DNA from: Acidobacteriota bacterium
GTDB taxonomy: Bacteria > Acidobacteriota > Thermoanaerobaculia > Multivoradales > J023
DNA: 35,924 nt
Direction of reading: 5' to 3'
Assembly: GCA_029263395.1 (NCBI GenBank)
Contig: JAJCXO010000084.1
Span: forward strand, 1-35,924
Program-made: the position numbers and the translations under genes
In this document: piece by piece, positions 1 to 7,839 of the stretch
How positions within the stretch are numbered: the first letter of the stretch is position 1
Layout: the number at the start of each line of letters is the position of its first letter
Notes under the pieces: generated by a model
Seen by the model: the letters and a program-made list of their open reading frames with translations, nothing else
What the model was told of the DNA's origin: nothing
Databases searched by the model: none

Positions 1-40
1 CTGGTCGTTGGCCTCGCTTCTCGGGTGCTGGAGAGCCGCC

Positions 41-209
41 AAGCGGTGGCTGATCGACTCTTGCGTGGCACAGCGTTCAGCCAAGCGATGGCTGAACGAT
101 TTTTGCGTGGCACAGCGTTCAGCCAAGCGATGGCTGATCGAGTTTTGCGTGGCACAGCGATCAGCCAAGCGATGGCTGATCGATTTTTGCGTGGCACAGC
201 CATCAGCCA
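41..209. repeat. 42-bp palindromic repeat array A, cluster 1 (four units)
   Basis: Four tandem 42-bp units start at 41, 83, 125 and 167. Each has a 10-base arm (consensus TGGCTGATCG), a 17-base loop ending in the invariant core TTGCGTGGCACAG, and a complementary arm (CGATCAGCCA). The hairpins lie at 47-83, 89-125, 131-167 and 173-209. Units 2 and 3 pair perfectly; units 1 and 4 have one mismatch each. In unit 2 both arms change together (GAACG with CGTTC). The arms can also pair across unit junctions over a 5-base AGCGA loop. The unit is 14 codons long, so it stays open in several frames, but I see no reason to call it coding. Function is unknown. Confidence 0.9.
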
Positions 210-226
210 TTGTGATTTCTGATGGG

Positions 227-652
227 TCACGGGGTGTTTCGGGGTTGTTGGCTGATCACCGACTTCATCAATTTCAGCTTCTTCTTGATCTCTGGCTCGA
301 GCTGTTTGAGCCGGCGGTCGCAAGATCCTAGGATTGCGAGAATACGACGACGACTGTCATCGCTGGGGCGGTGGGTGTAGAGCAAACAATGGTCGACGGC
401 GACGGCTAGCGCGTAGCGATCGGGACCTTGGCGTACCAAGGCCTTGTGAGCCGCGTCGCGGCGCTGGTCAGCGGCTCTCCAGTGGTTGAGACGCGCGTGG
501 AGTTGGCCTTCCACCCAAGCGAGACGAGTGCAGGGAGTGGCGCGGAGCCCGAATCCAGGTAGCGCGTCATCCCAGAGTACGTGCAGGCTCTTGCCATTGC
601 CCTTGTAGCGAGCACATGAAGTAGGCCGATGGCTTGTACTCTCAAGGGTCAA
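227..652 (-). pseudogene. Small ORF with an integrase-type N-terminal motif, probably a mobile-element remnant
   Basis: This 141-codon frame has only a TTG start near 652 and no clear ribosome binding site. About 30 residues in it reads LWDDALPGFGLRATP. That resembles the WDxxLxGFGLRVxP signature at the N-terminus of phage-type tyrosine recombinases (the DUF4102 / arm-binding region). The rest has none of the R-HxxR-Y catalytic residues of an integrase. It reads as an unfamiliar Arg-rich, probably helical segment ending in a Lys-rich tail. The frame lies between two clusters of the 42-bp repeat and begins inside an inverted repeat, which fits an inserted and decayed element. It could also be a genuine small gene of unknown function. 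The integrase link rests on one motif. Confidence 0.35.
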
Positions 653-692
653 ATAGTAAAAACTTACGTTTGGAATAATACTTTTTGACCCT
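645..692. repeat. 14-bp inverted repeat around a 20-bp AT-rich centre
   Basis: AGGGTCAAATAGTA (645-658) and TACTTTTTGACCCT (679-692) are inverted copies with one mismatch in 14. The 20-base spacer is AT-rich. The left arm covers the TTG start of the minus-strand ORF that ends at 227. It could be an element end, an operator, or a small stem-loop. Confidence 0.7.
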
Positions 693-777
693 GTATCAGC
701 GATTTTGCATCGAAGTGTTGATATCTGCTTCGGTTTGGGGCCTTGAAGCAGGTTTTTGTTGTCGATCTGAGATTTCT

Positions 778-904
778 ACGCAATGGCTGATCGATTCTTG
801 CGTGGCACAGCGTTCAGCCAAGCGATGGCTGATCAATTTTTGCGTGGCACAGCGATCAGCCAGGCGATGGCCGATCGATTTTTGCGTGGCACAGCGATCG
901 GCCA
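778..904. repeat. 42-bp palindromic repeat array A, cluster 2 (three units)
   Basis: Three further units of array A start at 778, 820 and 862 and carry the same invariant TTGCGTGGCACAG core. In the third unit the arms are TGGCCGATCG (868-877) and CGATCGGCCA (895-904). Both arms differ from consensus and still pair perfectly, so this is a compensatory change. The first unit begins after divergent sequence (ACGCAATGG in place of AAGCGATGG). The last unit runs directly into array B. Confidence 0.9.
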
Positions 905-910
905 TCCTAG

Positions 911-1114
911 TTTCTGATGATTCAAACGTTTTGAACCGTCAGAAATCCAATAATTCTGACAGTTCAAACGATCTGAATCATCACAATTTCCAAAGTTCTG
1001 ACGGTTCAAGATCTGCAAATCATCAGAATTGCTGAAAATCTGACGATTCATTCGTTTTGAATCGTCAGAATTCTGAAATTTCTGACTATTCAGACTGCTG
1101 TGAACCGTCAGAAT
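911..1114. repeat. Palindromic repeat array B (five units, 42-bp period)
   Basis: Five imperfect palindromes have left arms like TTCTGACGATTCA and right arms like TGAATCGTCAGAA. The CTGA of each left arm falls at 914, 956, 998, 1040 and 1082, an exact 42-bp period. The fourth unit pairs perfectly over 12 bases (1039-1050 with 1058-1069); the others have several mismatches. The array is AT-rich compared with its surroundings. Its arm CTGACGATT resembles array A's CTGATCGATT, so the two may share an origin. No coding role is apparent. It ends 25 bp from the stop of the DUF2855 gene. Confidence 0.85.
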
Positions 1115-1139
1115 CGAGCCTATTCACTCCAGAGCGGCT

Positions 1140-2258
1140 TCACTCCCAGAGCGACAGGATGTGCCCCTGGCTGGGGGCAACTCGGCCTTGAAGGGTCTCA
1201 AGGTAGACCTTCTCGATCGCCTGCCTGCCGCGACCGGTGACCACTTCGATCGATTGTTCCGCGGTGGCGCGAAATTCCATCCAGGCGGTACCGAGCTTTT
1301 GCTGGAAGACGTTGCCGCCCCATTCTTTAATGCGCTTCTGGAGCTGAGTCGGCGCGAAGAAGGTCTGGGGCTCGGGGCCCGGTAGCTTCTCTGGCGGCGT
1401 GGCCTGATTCCAGTGCGAGAGCCCAACCTGGCAGCTGTATTTCAGCTGGTCACCAAAATGATGATGGAGCTTGCTCCGCAGCTGACTGTTGCCGGCGAAG
1501 TCGACGTAAACCGTTGGTGTTTCATTCGCCAGGGACGATGCGGCATCGTAGGTCAAGACGGTGTCGTAAGTGCCTAGTTGTTCGACAAAGTCGACGTTGC
1601 CCGGGGAGGTCAAGCCTACGATGTTGTAGGGCGGGCGGTTGCCGCGGTTGCGGTTCAGCGCGTAAGCGAAGCCGGAAGCGGTTTTGCTGGAGGCGCTGGA
1701 CAGGACCACGGTTTCGGCGCCGAAGAAGCTGTTGTCGCTCAGGAAGTCGTCGATCAAGAACGCGGTGGTGAAGAGTGGCCGAAAGAGCGCTTGCAGGTCT
1801 TCGAAACGTGGGTCGTAGGACGGATCGAGCTGGCAGCGGACATATTGGTTGTAGACCCCGTTCAACGCTTGGCGGTGGTCGCTGACGTCGACAAAGGAGG
1901 CACCTTTGACGTGGTCTGCCTGCACCATCACATGGGTCGACATCGGGAAGTAGCCGTAGATCCGTTCGCCTTCGGCGATGGCTTCGTGCTGCGAGCGCAA
2001 AACTTCGCCAAAACCCCAGACGGGGATACGCCCCCAGCCTTCGTCGGCTGGGAAAAACGCCCAATAGTTGAGCATGTCACCGAGTAAAGCGTAGGTGATG
2101 TTGTTGGCGGTGAAGGCGAACCGGTCGACCTTGATCAAAACCTGGCCAGGGGCCGGTCCGTCAAGGGTTGCCTGCGCCCACGTGTGTTGGCTGAAATCTT
2201 GTCGTCCAACAACAAAATCGATCGCTGCCGTGGTAGGGGAACCAGCGTCAGACGTCAC
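1140..2258 (-). CDS. DUF2855 family protein (MDR-like oxidoreductase fold)
   Basis: This 372-residue cytoplasmic protein has no signal peptide or membrane segment. Its N-terminal half resembles the GroES-like start of medium-chain dehydrogenases: PGQVLIKVDRFAFTANNITY, then IPVWGFGEV and ERIYGYFPMSTH. This matches the DUF2855 family, which lacks the zinc ligands of classical alcohol dehydrogenases. A possible nucleotide-binding segment (ETVVLSSASSKTASGFAYAL) lies near residue 185. The start is GTG at 2258 (M-T-S-D-A-G). The gene begins 24 bp after the E1 gene ends on the same strand and is probably cotranscribed with it. The family is known but its substrate is not. The pairing with an E1 component suggests a role in oxo-acid or acyl metabolism, which is inference. 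Length is normal for the family. Confidence 0.85.
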   Translation of the reverse strand: MTSDAGSPTTAAIDFVVGRQDFSQHTWAQATLDGPAPGQVLIKVDRFAFTANNITYALLGDMLNYWAFFPADEGWGRIPVWGFGEVLRSQHEAIAEGERIYGYFPMSTHVMVQADHVKGASFVDVSDHRQALNGVYNQYVRCQLDPSYDPRFEDLQALFRPLFTTAFLIDDFLSDNSFFGAETVVLSSASSKTASGFAYALNRNRGNRPPYNIVGLTSPGNVDFVEQLGTYDTVLTYDAASSLANETPTVYVDFAGNSQLRSKLHHHFGDQLKYSCQVGLSHWNQATPPEKLPGPEPQTFFAPTQLQKRIKEWGGNVFQQKLGTAWMEFRATAEQSIEVVTGRGRQAIEKVYLETLQGRVAPSQGHILSLWE

Positions 2259-2282
2259 GGCTTACACCTCTCTCGCAAGGCA

Positions 2283-4787
2283 TCAATAGTCGACCAACAA
2301 GCGGGCGGCCTGTTCAGCCTGCGCTTCGCTGACCAGGAAGGCCTCCTCCAGAGGAGGCGAATAGGGCACGGGCGTATCCAGGGCGCCGAGGATCCGTACC
2401 GGCGCATCGAGATAGGCGAACGCTTGCTCTTGGATAATTGCTGCCAGGCTTTCGCCGATCGAACCGGTGCGGGTGTCTTCCTGCAAGATCAAAACTTTGC
2501 CGCAATGGCGGGCGACCCGGAGCAGCGCCGCGCGATCGAGCGGCACCAGGCTGCGCAAGTCGAGCACCGAACATTCGATACCATCAGCAGCCAGGTTTTC
2601 GGCGACTCGCAAGGCCACGTGGACGTAGGCGCCATAAGAGATGATCGCCAAGTCGGAGCCGGCGCGCCTGAGGGCAGCACGACCGAGCGGCAGAGGAGCT
2701 GGCGGCTCTTCGCCCAGGACCTGTTTGATCCGTGGGTCCCGATAGAGCTTGATGTGTTCGTAGAACAGCACCGGATCGGGATCTTCGACCGCCGCGGCGA
2801 GCAGCGCTCGGGCGTCTTCGGGGGTCGACGGCGCAACAATCTTGAGGCCTGGGGTGCGGTAGAACCAAGCTTCGGTGTTCTGGCTGTGGTAGGGACCGGC
2901 GTGGCGTAGTCCACCCCATGGCATGCGGACCACCATCGGGACCCCGGCCCCCCAGCGATAACGGATCTTGGCGGCGTTGTTGACCAGCTGATTGAAGCCG
3001 GTGGCAACAAAGTCGTTGAATTGGATCTCACCGATTGGCCGCAGTCCGGACAACGCGGCGCCGACACAAACCCCCAACGTACCGCCTTCGGTGAGCGGCG
3101 AATTGAGAATTCGAGAGCCGTAGGGGCCGAGCAGCGGCCGCAACAACAAGAAGGCGTTGCCATACCGCCCGCCGACGTCTTCGCCAAACACGAACACGCG
3201 TTCGTCGTGCTTCAGAGCGTCGCTGATGCCGAGGGTGATCGCTTCGAGAAACGTCTGCCCCGCAGCGTCAAAAGGACAACCGGGCTCGACGTCACCGGGC
3301 GAATTGGAACCATCGTCCAGGCTGTGGTCGATCGCGTCGGGCCCCAGGACTTCGACACGGGTCGCTGGCGGCTGATCGCCGTAGACCCGAGTACCGACGC
3401 GGTCAGCATCCGGCCAGGGTGCGGCAATCACCTCTTGTGCGGCCGCTTCGACCAGTTGCTCGGCTTCCGTTCTCCAGGTGTCGAAATCGTCGGAATTGAT
3501 GACCCCACGAGCCACCAACTTGGCGGCGTAACGTTCGAGGGGATCGCGCCGGGCCCAGTATTGGTAGGCCTCGCGATCGACATAACCCCGTTCGTGGGCG
3601 GTGGGATAGTTCCACGAGGCCTTAGGCTCGTGGCCGAGATACAGCATGTCGTCGTGATGGGCGTGGCCACACATCCGCATCGTCACCAATTCGAGCAAGG
3701 TTGGGCCCTTGCCGGCGCGGGCGCGCTCGGTGGCCCAGGCGAAGGCTGCCGCGACCGCTTCGGGATCGGTACCGTCCAATGTCAAACCAGGGATGCCGTA
3801 GCCGGCGGCCTTTTCAGCGAAGGTTCGGGCCGCGGTTTGCTCGTGCAAAGGTGTCGAGAGCGCCGTCTGATTGTTCTCGACGCAGAAGATCGCGGGCAAC
3901 TTCCGGGCGGCACACACGTTGATGGCTTCATGCCACTCGCCGAGCGAGGTGCCACCTTCTCCGATATAACTCACCGCCACTCTCCCCGCATCCTCATGCG
4001 CCATCGCTAACGCGATGCCGGCAATGTTGAGCGACGAGATACTCAGCGGTGCGGCCGGCGGCAGAATGCCGAGTGACATATCCCCGATGTGGAGGTCCCG
4101 GCCGTCCATCGGGGGCCCGGCTTTGCCCATCTGGGCGTTGAGAATCATCCGTACGGTTTCGGGTTGGGGGTGCATGCCGAGCGCCGCGCCGATGTCGCGA
4201 ATCAGCGGCGCGATGACGTCGCCGCGCCAACCGCTGTCGTCACGAAACTCGTCACCACGGCGCAGCCGGATGCAGGAAGCGTAAATCGCCTCCTGGCCGA
4301 GAGAACGAAATCCCTTGCCCTGGAACGCGGCGTTGCCATAACGGACCTCGCTGCCGAGGAAAAACGCCTTCAGTCGATTGTCTGTCGCACGGGTGAGGAT
4401 CATGCCTCCGAGCAGCTCGCGGCGTTCGTCGTCGGTCAACGAGGCGACGATGGCTTCGCGGTGTAGAAATCCATCACACCCTTCGATCAGCTCGGTCATT
4501 GCCTGGGATAAACGTTGTTTGGCATTAACTCCCGGGGTGGTCTCGAGTGTGTCCGGCAAGCCGGCGTCGGTGACCCGTTGCTCGAGCTCTCGAGTCAGCC
4601 GCAGGCGAAGCTTCTCGATCTCGGCAACTTCCTGCCACGAGGATTCTGTGGAGTCGCCGAGCGCGGCTTCGAAGGCCTCGCCAGTGAGCTCGAGTGCGTA
4701 GGGAAACCGTTCGGCGACAAAGGCTGCAAAACGGCTGATCAAGTCTGCAGGCGCTTGGATGTCGGGGGGGTGGTTGTCTGTCGTCAT
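2283..4787 (-). CDS. Fused alpha-beta E1 component of a 2-oxoacid dehydrogenase (thiamine diphosphate)
   Basis: This 834-residue protein joins the two E1 chains that decarboxylate a 2-oxo acid and pass the acyl group to lipoyl-E2. The alpha part (about residues 110-440) carries the thiamine diphosphate motif, here GEGGTS at 276-281 and ENNQ at 304-307. The beta part starts near 510 with FGEDVGGRYGN and SPLTEGG and ends in the usual C-terminal transketolase domain (GSIGESLAAII). The first 110 residues are an extra N-terminal segment rich in charged residues. I chose the ATG at 4787 (M-T-T-D-N), 10 bp after the upstream stop; an in-frame extension to 4889 would overlap the upstream gene. No E2 or E3 gene lies in the window. 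The layout fits branched-chain oxoacid E1 better than pyruvate E1, but substrate cannot be read from sequence alone. Confidence 0.93.
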   Translation of the reverse strand: MTTDNHPPDIQAPADLISRFAAFVAERFPYALELTGEAFEAALGDSTESSWQEVAEIEKLRLRLTRELEQRVTDAGLPDTLETTPGVNAKQRLSQAMTELIEGCDGFLHREAIVASLTDDERRELLGGMILTRATDNRLKAFFLGSEVRYGNAAFQGKGFRSLGQEAIYASCIRLRRGDEFRDDSGWRGDVIAPLIRDIGAALGMHPQPETVRMILNAQMGKAGPPMDGRDLHIGDMSLGILPPAAPLSISSLNIAGIALAMAHEDAGRVAVSYIGEGGTSLGEWHEAINVCAARKLPAIFCVENNQTALSTPLHEQTAARTFAEKAAGYGIPGLTLDGTDPEAVAAAFAWATERARAGKGPTLLELVTMRMCGHAHHDDMLYLGHEPKASWNYPTAHERGYVDREAYQYWARRDPLERYAAKLVARGVINSDDFDTWRTEAEQLVEAAAQEVIAAPWPDADRVGTRVYGDQPPATRVEVLGPDAIDHSLDDGSNSPGDVEPGCPFDAAGQTFLEAITLGISDALKHDERVFVFGEDVGGRYGNAFLLLRPLLGPYGSRILNSPLTEGGTLGVCVGAALSGLRPIGEIQFNDFVATGFNQLVNNAAKIRYRWGAGVPMVVRMPWGGLRHAGPYHSQNTEAWFYRTPGLKIVAPSTPEDARALLAAAVEDPDPVLFYEHIKLYRDPRIKQVLGEEPPAPLPLGRAALRRAGSDLAIISYGAYVHVALRVAENLAADGIECSVLDLRSLVPLDRAALLRVARHCGKVLILQEDTRTGSIGESLAAIIQEQAFAYLDAPVRILGALDTPVPYSPPLEEAFLVSEAQAEQAARLLVDY

Positions 4788-4797
4788 AGAGAAGGTC

Positions 4798-5751
4798 TCA
4801 GCGCGGAGGTAGCGCGGTCGGTCGGTAGCCCTCGGGAGGTAGGAAGCCCTCGGGATCGAGATCCTGCTGCTCAACCGAGCGCAAGGCAACCTCTGTCGTC
4901 AATCCACCACGGGTAAAATTCCGGGTGAAGACGGGGAAGCCGTCCATATGCTCTAGATCATCGAAGGGATGTTGATCGAGGGTGAAGCCGCCGCCAAAGC
5001 CGGTGGCTGCCAGCTGTTCGAACGAAGCCATGAGTCCACTGTAGAAGTCTGACATCTCCCGCAACGCTTCAAAGGCTTCCCGGGCTCCGGTCGTCGTATT
5101 CCAAGGAGCAGCCCAGACCTCGCGGATTAGCTCACCTTGTCGATAAACGTCGTATCGTCGGCACGGCAGACCCTGGATGGTTTTGCGCTCGCTGGTCGCC
5201 AAGACGGTGCTGGGCGGCGGTTTAGTCAAGGCTCTGGCTTGACCGAGCTGGGCATCGAGCATACGTCGCATGATGTCGCGTTGCTCGGGCGGCAGGGCGT
5301 TGATCTGCGCGTTGGCTTCGACCATGGCAACACGCATTTCACTACCCAACGCTGCAATCGTGTTGGGGTCCAAGACCATGTACGATTTGGTCTGGTGTCG
5401 AACGACGACAATCTCTGGCGTGTCTCCGCCCCGAAACAACATCGTGTGAACCGGGGTTGTCGTGAGACTCGGGGCTGTCGTGAGACCCGGGGTTGTCGTA
5501 AGACCGATGGACTCGGACCGGCTGCCTGGATTTGTGATGTCCATCTTGAGCTGCCGGCCTGCAACCTCCATCCGCGTCGACTCCCGGTGAGTCGCAGACT
5601 CGGTATGGTGTGTGGTCTCGAGACTCAAGACGACGTCAGCCGAGGCCGACGCGGTAGTCAACAGGGTGGTCAGCAGCAGCACGACCAGCGGCAGGACGGG
5701 CTGTGACCCCGCCCGCAAAGCTAGAGAAGGATAGTTTACGAGTGCACTCAT
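4798..5751 (-). CDS. Secreted protein of unknown function, DUF4412-like
   Basis: This 317-residue exported protein has a hydrophobic stretch (VLPLVVLLLTTLLTTASASA) about 20 residues in, followed by a likely signal peptidase site before DVVLSLETT. The mature part resembles periplasmic DUF4412-type proteins: an early segment about a tested 'TTHHTESATHRESTRMEV' strand, YMVLDPNTIAAL, and a later IQGLPCRRYDVYRQGELIREVWAAPW block typical of that group. Length fits. I chose the ATG at 5751; an extension to 5814 would put 21 extra residues before the signal. Residues GLTTTPGLTTAPSLTTTP come from an 18-bp tandem duplication. The gene ends 10 bp before the E1 start on the same strand, so it probably heads that operon. 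Any functional link to E1 is unclear. Confidence 0.7.
   Translation of the reverse strand: MSALVNYPSLALRAGSQPVLPLVVLLLTTLLTTASASADVVLSLETTHHTESATHRESTRMEVAGRQLKMDITNPGSRSESIGLTTTPGLTTAPSLTTTPVHTMLFRGGDTPEIVVVRHQTKSYMVLDPNTIAALGSEMRVAMVEANAQINALPPEQRDIMRRMLDAQLGQARALTKPPPSTVLATSERKTIQGLPCRRYDVYRQGELIREVWAAPWNTTTGAREAFEALREMSDFYSGLMASFEQLAATGFGGGFTLDQHPFDDLEHMDGFPVFTRNFTRGGLTTEVALRSVEQQDLDPEGFLPPEGYRPTALPPR
5443..5496. repeat. Three 18-bp tandem units inside the secreted-protein gene
   Basis: Units at 5443, 5461 and 5479 share the form CGTGAGACCCGGGGTTGT. They encode the repeated GLTTTP-type hexapeptide and keep the frame. The segment lies in a low-complexity linker. Confidence 0.85.
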
Positions 5752-5859
5752 TTTCAGTCTGAAATGATCGGCCTCGGGGCGATACTTGTCAAGATGGTCT
5801 TCGAAAAGGTGCAACCACCTGAGGCCCCGGTCGCCTTCGATCTGTGGTGAAATCAGCTT

Positions 5860-7773
5860 ATGAGCACCGAATCAATCCAGTCGCTTCTGCCGATACCGCG
5901 GGACGCCGTCGCCTTGGAAGGTTGCCTCGAGCTTGCGGCTCGGCCGATCGTCGAACTCAGGGCGCCGAACCACGCCATGATTTGGCAGCGATTGGTCGCT
6001 GGATTGGCAGAGTTCGACCTGCATCCGCGTCTGGACGCCGAATCTGGCTCCAACCGGGGCAAGGCTGGCGGATCTGATGTTGACATCCGTTTGACGCTCG
6101 ATCCTGAGGGCGGTCCAGAGGAAGGTTACCGATTGGAGATCAATGCTGGCGGCATCAGGATCCAGGGTTGTGATCCAGCGGGACTGGCTCATGGTGTGTC
6201 GACTCTCGTGCAGTGGTTGCGGATCCACCCAGTCGAAGCTACCGGTCGCGGTCAACGAACGGTGCCGGCCTTGCGCGTCATCGACCAGCCGGCGTTTCGT
6301 CACCGCGGAGTGCTGTTGGACATCAGTCGCGACAAGGTCCCGTCGCTCGCCACGTTGCGCGATCTGATCGACCTGCTGGCTAGCTGGAAGATCAATCAGG
6401 TCCAGCTCTACATGGAACATACTTTTGCCTACGCTGGACATGACGTGGTGTGGCGCGACGCCAGCCCGCTGACCGCCGATGATGTGCGGGCTCTCGATGC
6501 CTACTGTACGGCACGTGGTATCGAGCTGGTGCCCAATCAGAACAGCTTTGGCCACTTTCATCGCTGGCTGGTGCACGAGCCTTATCGTCAGCTGGCCGAG
6601 AGTCCGGCAGGTATCGAACACCCGTTCAGTGTCGAGCGCGAGCCTTTCAGCCTGTGTCCGATCGATCCCGGCAGCCTCGATCTGCTCGCCGGACTCTACG
6701 ATCAGCTGCTGCCGTGCTTCAGCAGCAAGATGTTCAACGTCGGGCTCGACGAGACCTTTGATCTCGGCTTTGGGCGTTCGGCTGAGCTTTGTGGTGAGCT
6801 CGGCAATGGGCGGGTTTACCTCGACTTTTTGCGGCGCGTCGAGCGGTTGGTCAGCGAGCGCGGCCACCGTATGCAGTTTTGGGGAGATGTGATCCTCAAC
6901 GATCCCGAGTTGTTGAGCGAGCTACCGCCGCAGGCGATCGCCCTCGAATGGGGGTATGAGGCGGATCATCCGTTTGCTCGCGACACACGTCTATTTCGTG
7001 ACTCGGGGCTCGAGTTTTATGTCTGCCCCGGTACCAGCTCGTGGAACAGCTTCGCCGGTCGGGTGGACAATGCCGTCGCCAACCTGGCCTCGGCGGCGGT
7101 CCATGGTCACACCAATGGTGCCCTCGGTTATCTGGTTGCCGATTGGGGAGACAACGGTCACCTGCAACCCCTACCGGTGAGTTATCCCGGTCTGGTGGCT
7201 GGCGCGGCCTTCGGTTGGAACGTCGAAGCGGCCCGCGACCCCCAGCAGCTGCCGCTCGAGCGGTTACTCGATCTGCATGTTTTCCGGGACACCCAGCACA
7301 TCATGGGTAGTGTCAGCTGTGGCCTCGGCAAGGTCCATCTCGAGACCGGTGCTGCTGCCGCTAACGGTTCGGCATTGTTTTTCGCCTTGATTTTCGCCAC
7401 CAAGACAAGTTCGGATCGGCGCGGACAGGGGATGACGCCGACCACCTTGCGCAAGACTGTGGATGTCATCGAGCAATGGGCTCAGTTGTTGTCGTCATCG
7501 TCAATGGTCCGTCCCGATGCGGATCTGGTATGCGACGAGTGGCGCTGGGTGGCTGATATTTCGCGAGTTGGCGCCGAGTTGGCGAGGGCTCGTCTCAAAG
7601 TCGGAGACGATGAGCCGTTGAGTGCCTTGCCAGGGGCTGTCCGCCAGCGGCTCGGTTCGCAACTCGGCACGCTGATCGAGCGCCATCGCGAGCTATGGCT
7701 GGCTCGAAATCGACCGGGAGGGCTCGACAGCTCGGCCGCAAGGTTGAGTCGCGTGCAGCATCTGTTGGCGTGA
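5860..7773 (+). CDS. Glycoside hydrolase family 20 beta-N-acetylhexosaminidase-like protein
   Basis: This 637-residue protein is predicted to remove terminal N-acetylhexosamine from oligosaccharides. An N-terminal GH20b-like alpha/beta domain (about 1-140) precedes the catalytic barrel, which opens with PAFRHRGVLLDISRDKVPSL. The family's catalytic Asp-Glu pair is visible as GLDE at 295-298. The substrate-region motif NSFGHFHRW lies at 228-236, and WGD at 344-346 also fits the family. No signal peptide is present, so it should act in the cytoplasm, for example in amino-sugar recycling. The C-terminal 150 residues are helical and not recognised. The start is ATG at 5860 with a weak ribosome site. 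It is divergent from the gene at 4798-5751 across about 110 bp. Confidence 0.88.
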   Translation: MSTESIQSLLPIPRDAVALEGCLELAARPIVELRAPNHAMIWQRLVAGLAEFDLHPRLDAESGSNRGKAGGSDVDIRLTLDPEGGPEEGYRLEINAGGIRIQGCDPAGLAHGVSTLVQWLRIHPVEATGRGQRTVPALRVIDQPAFRHRGVLLDISRDKVPSLATLRDLIDLLASWKINQVQLYMEHTFAYAGHDVVWRDASPLTADDVRALDAYCTARGIELVPNQNSFGHFHRWLVHEPYRQLAESPAGIEHPFSVEREPFSLCPIDPGSLDLLAGLYDQLLPCFSSKMFNVGLDETFDLGFGRSAELCGELGNGRVYLDFLRRVERLVSERGHRMQFWGDVILNDPELLSELPPQAIALEWGYEADHPFARDTRLFRDSGLEFYVCPGTSSWNSFAGRVDNAVANLASAAVHGHTNGALGYLVADWGDNGHLQPLPVSYPGLVAGAAFGWNVEAARDPQQLPLERLLDLHVFRDTQHIMGSVSCGLGKVHLETGAAAANGSALFFALIFATKTSSDRRGQGMTPTTLRKTVDVIEQWAQLLSSSSMVRPDADLVCDEWRWVADISRVGAELARARLKVGDDEPLSALPGAVRQRLGSQLGTLIERHRELWLARNRPGGLDSSAARLSRVQHLLA

Positions 7774-7839
7774 GATAGGGTCGGTGACAGACGGGGTCTG
7801 ACGAAGAACAGGGGCGGTAGCAGACCAAGGAGACCAAAA

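Noticed and set aside
8-331. Reading frames through the repeat region (also 685-1035 and the minus-strand frames at 696-1051)
   Set aside because: The 42-bp unit is a multiple of three, so frames stay open without selection. The translations are just the repeat and have no ribosome site.
41-1114. CRISPR array
   Set aside because: Units are contiguous with no unique spacers, and no cas genes are present.
3021-4010. 329-codon plus-strand frame inside the E1 gene
   Set aside because: Antisense shadow of a clear gene; no recognisable domain.
5872-6867. 331-codon minus-strand frame inside the GH20 gene
   Set aside because: Antisense shadow; the plus strand has the catalytic motifs.
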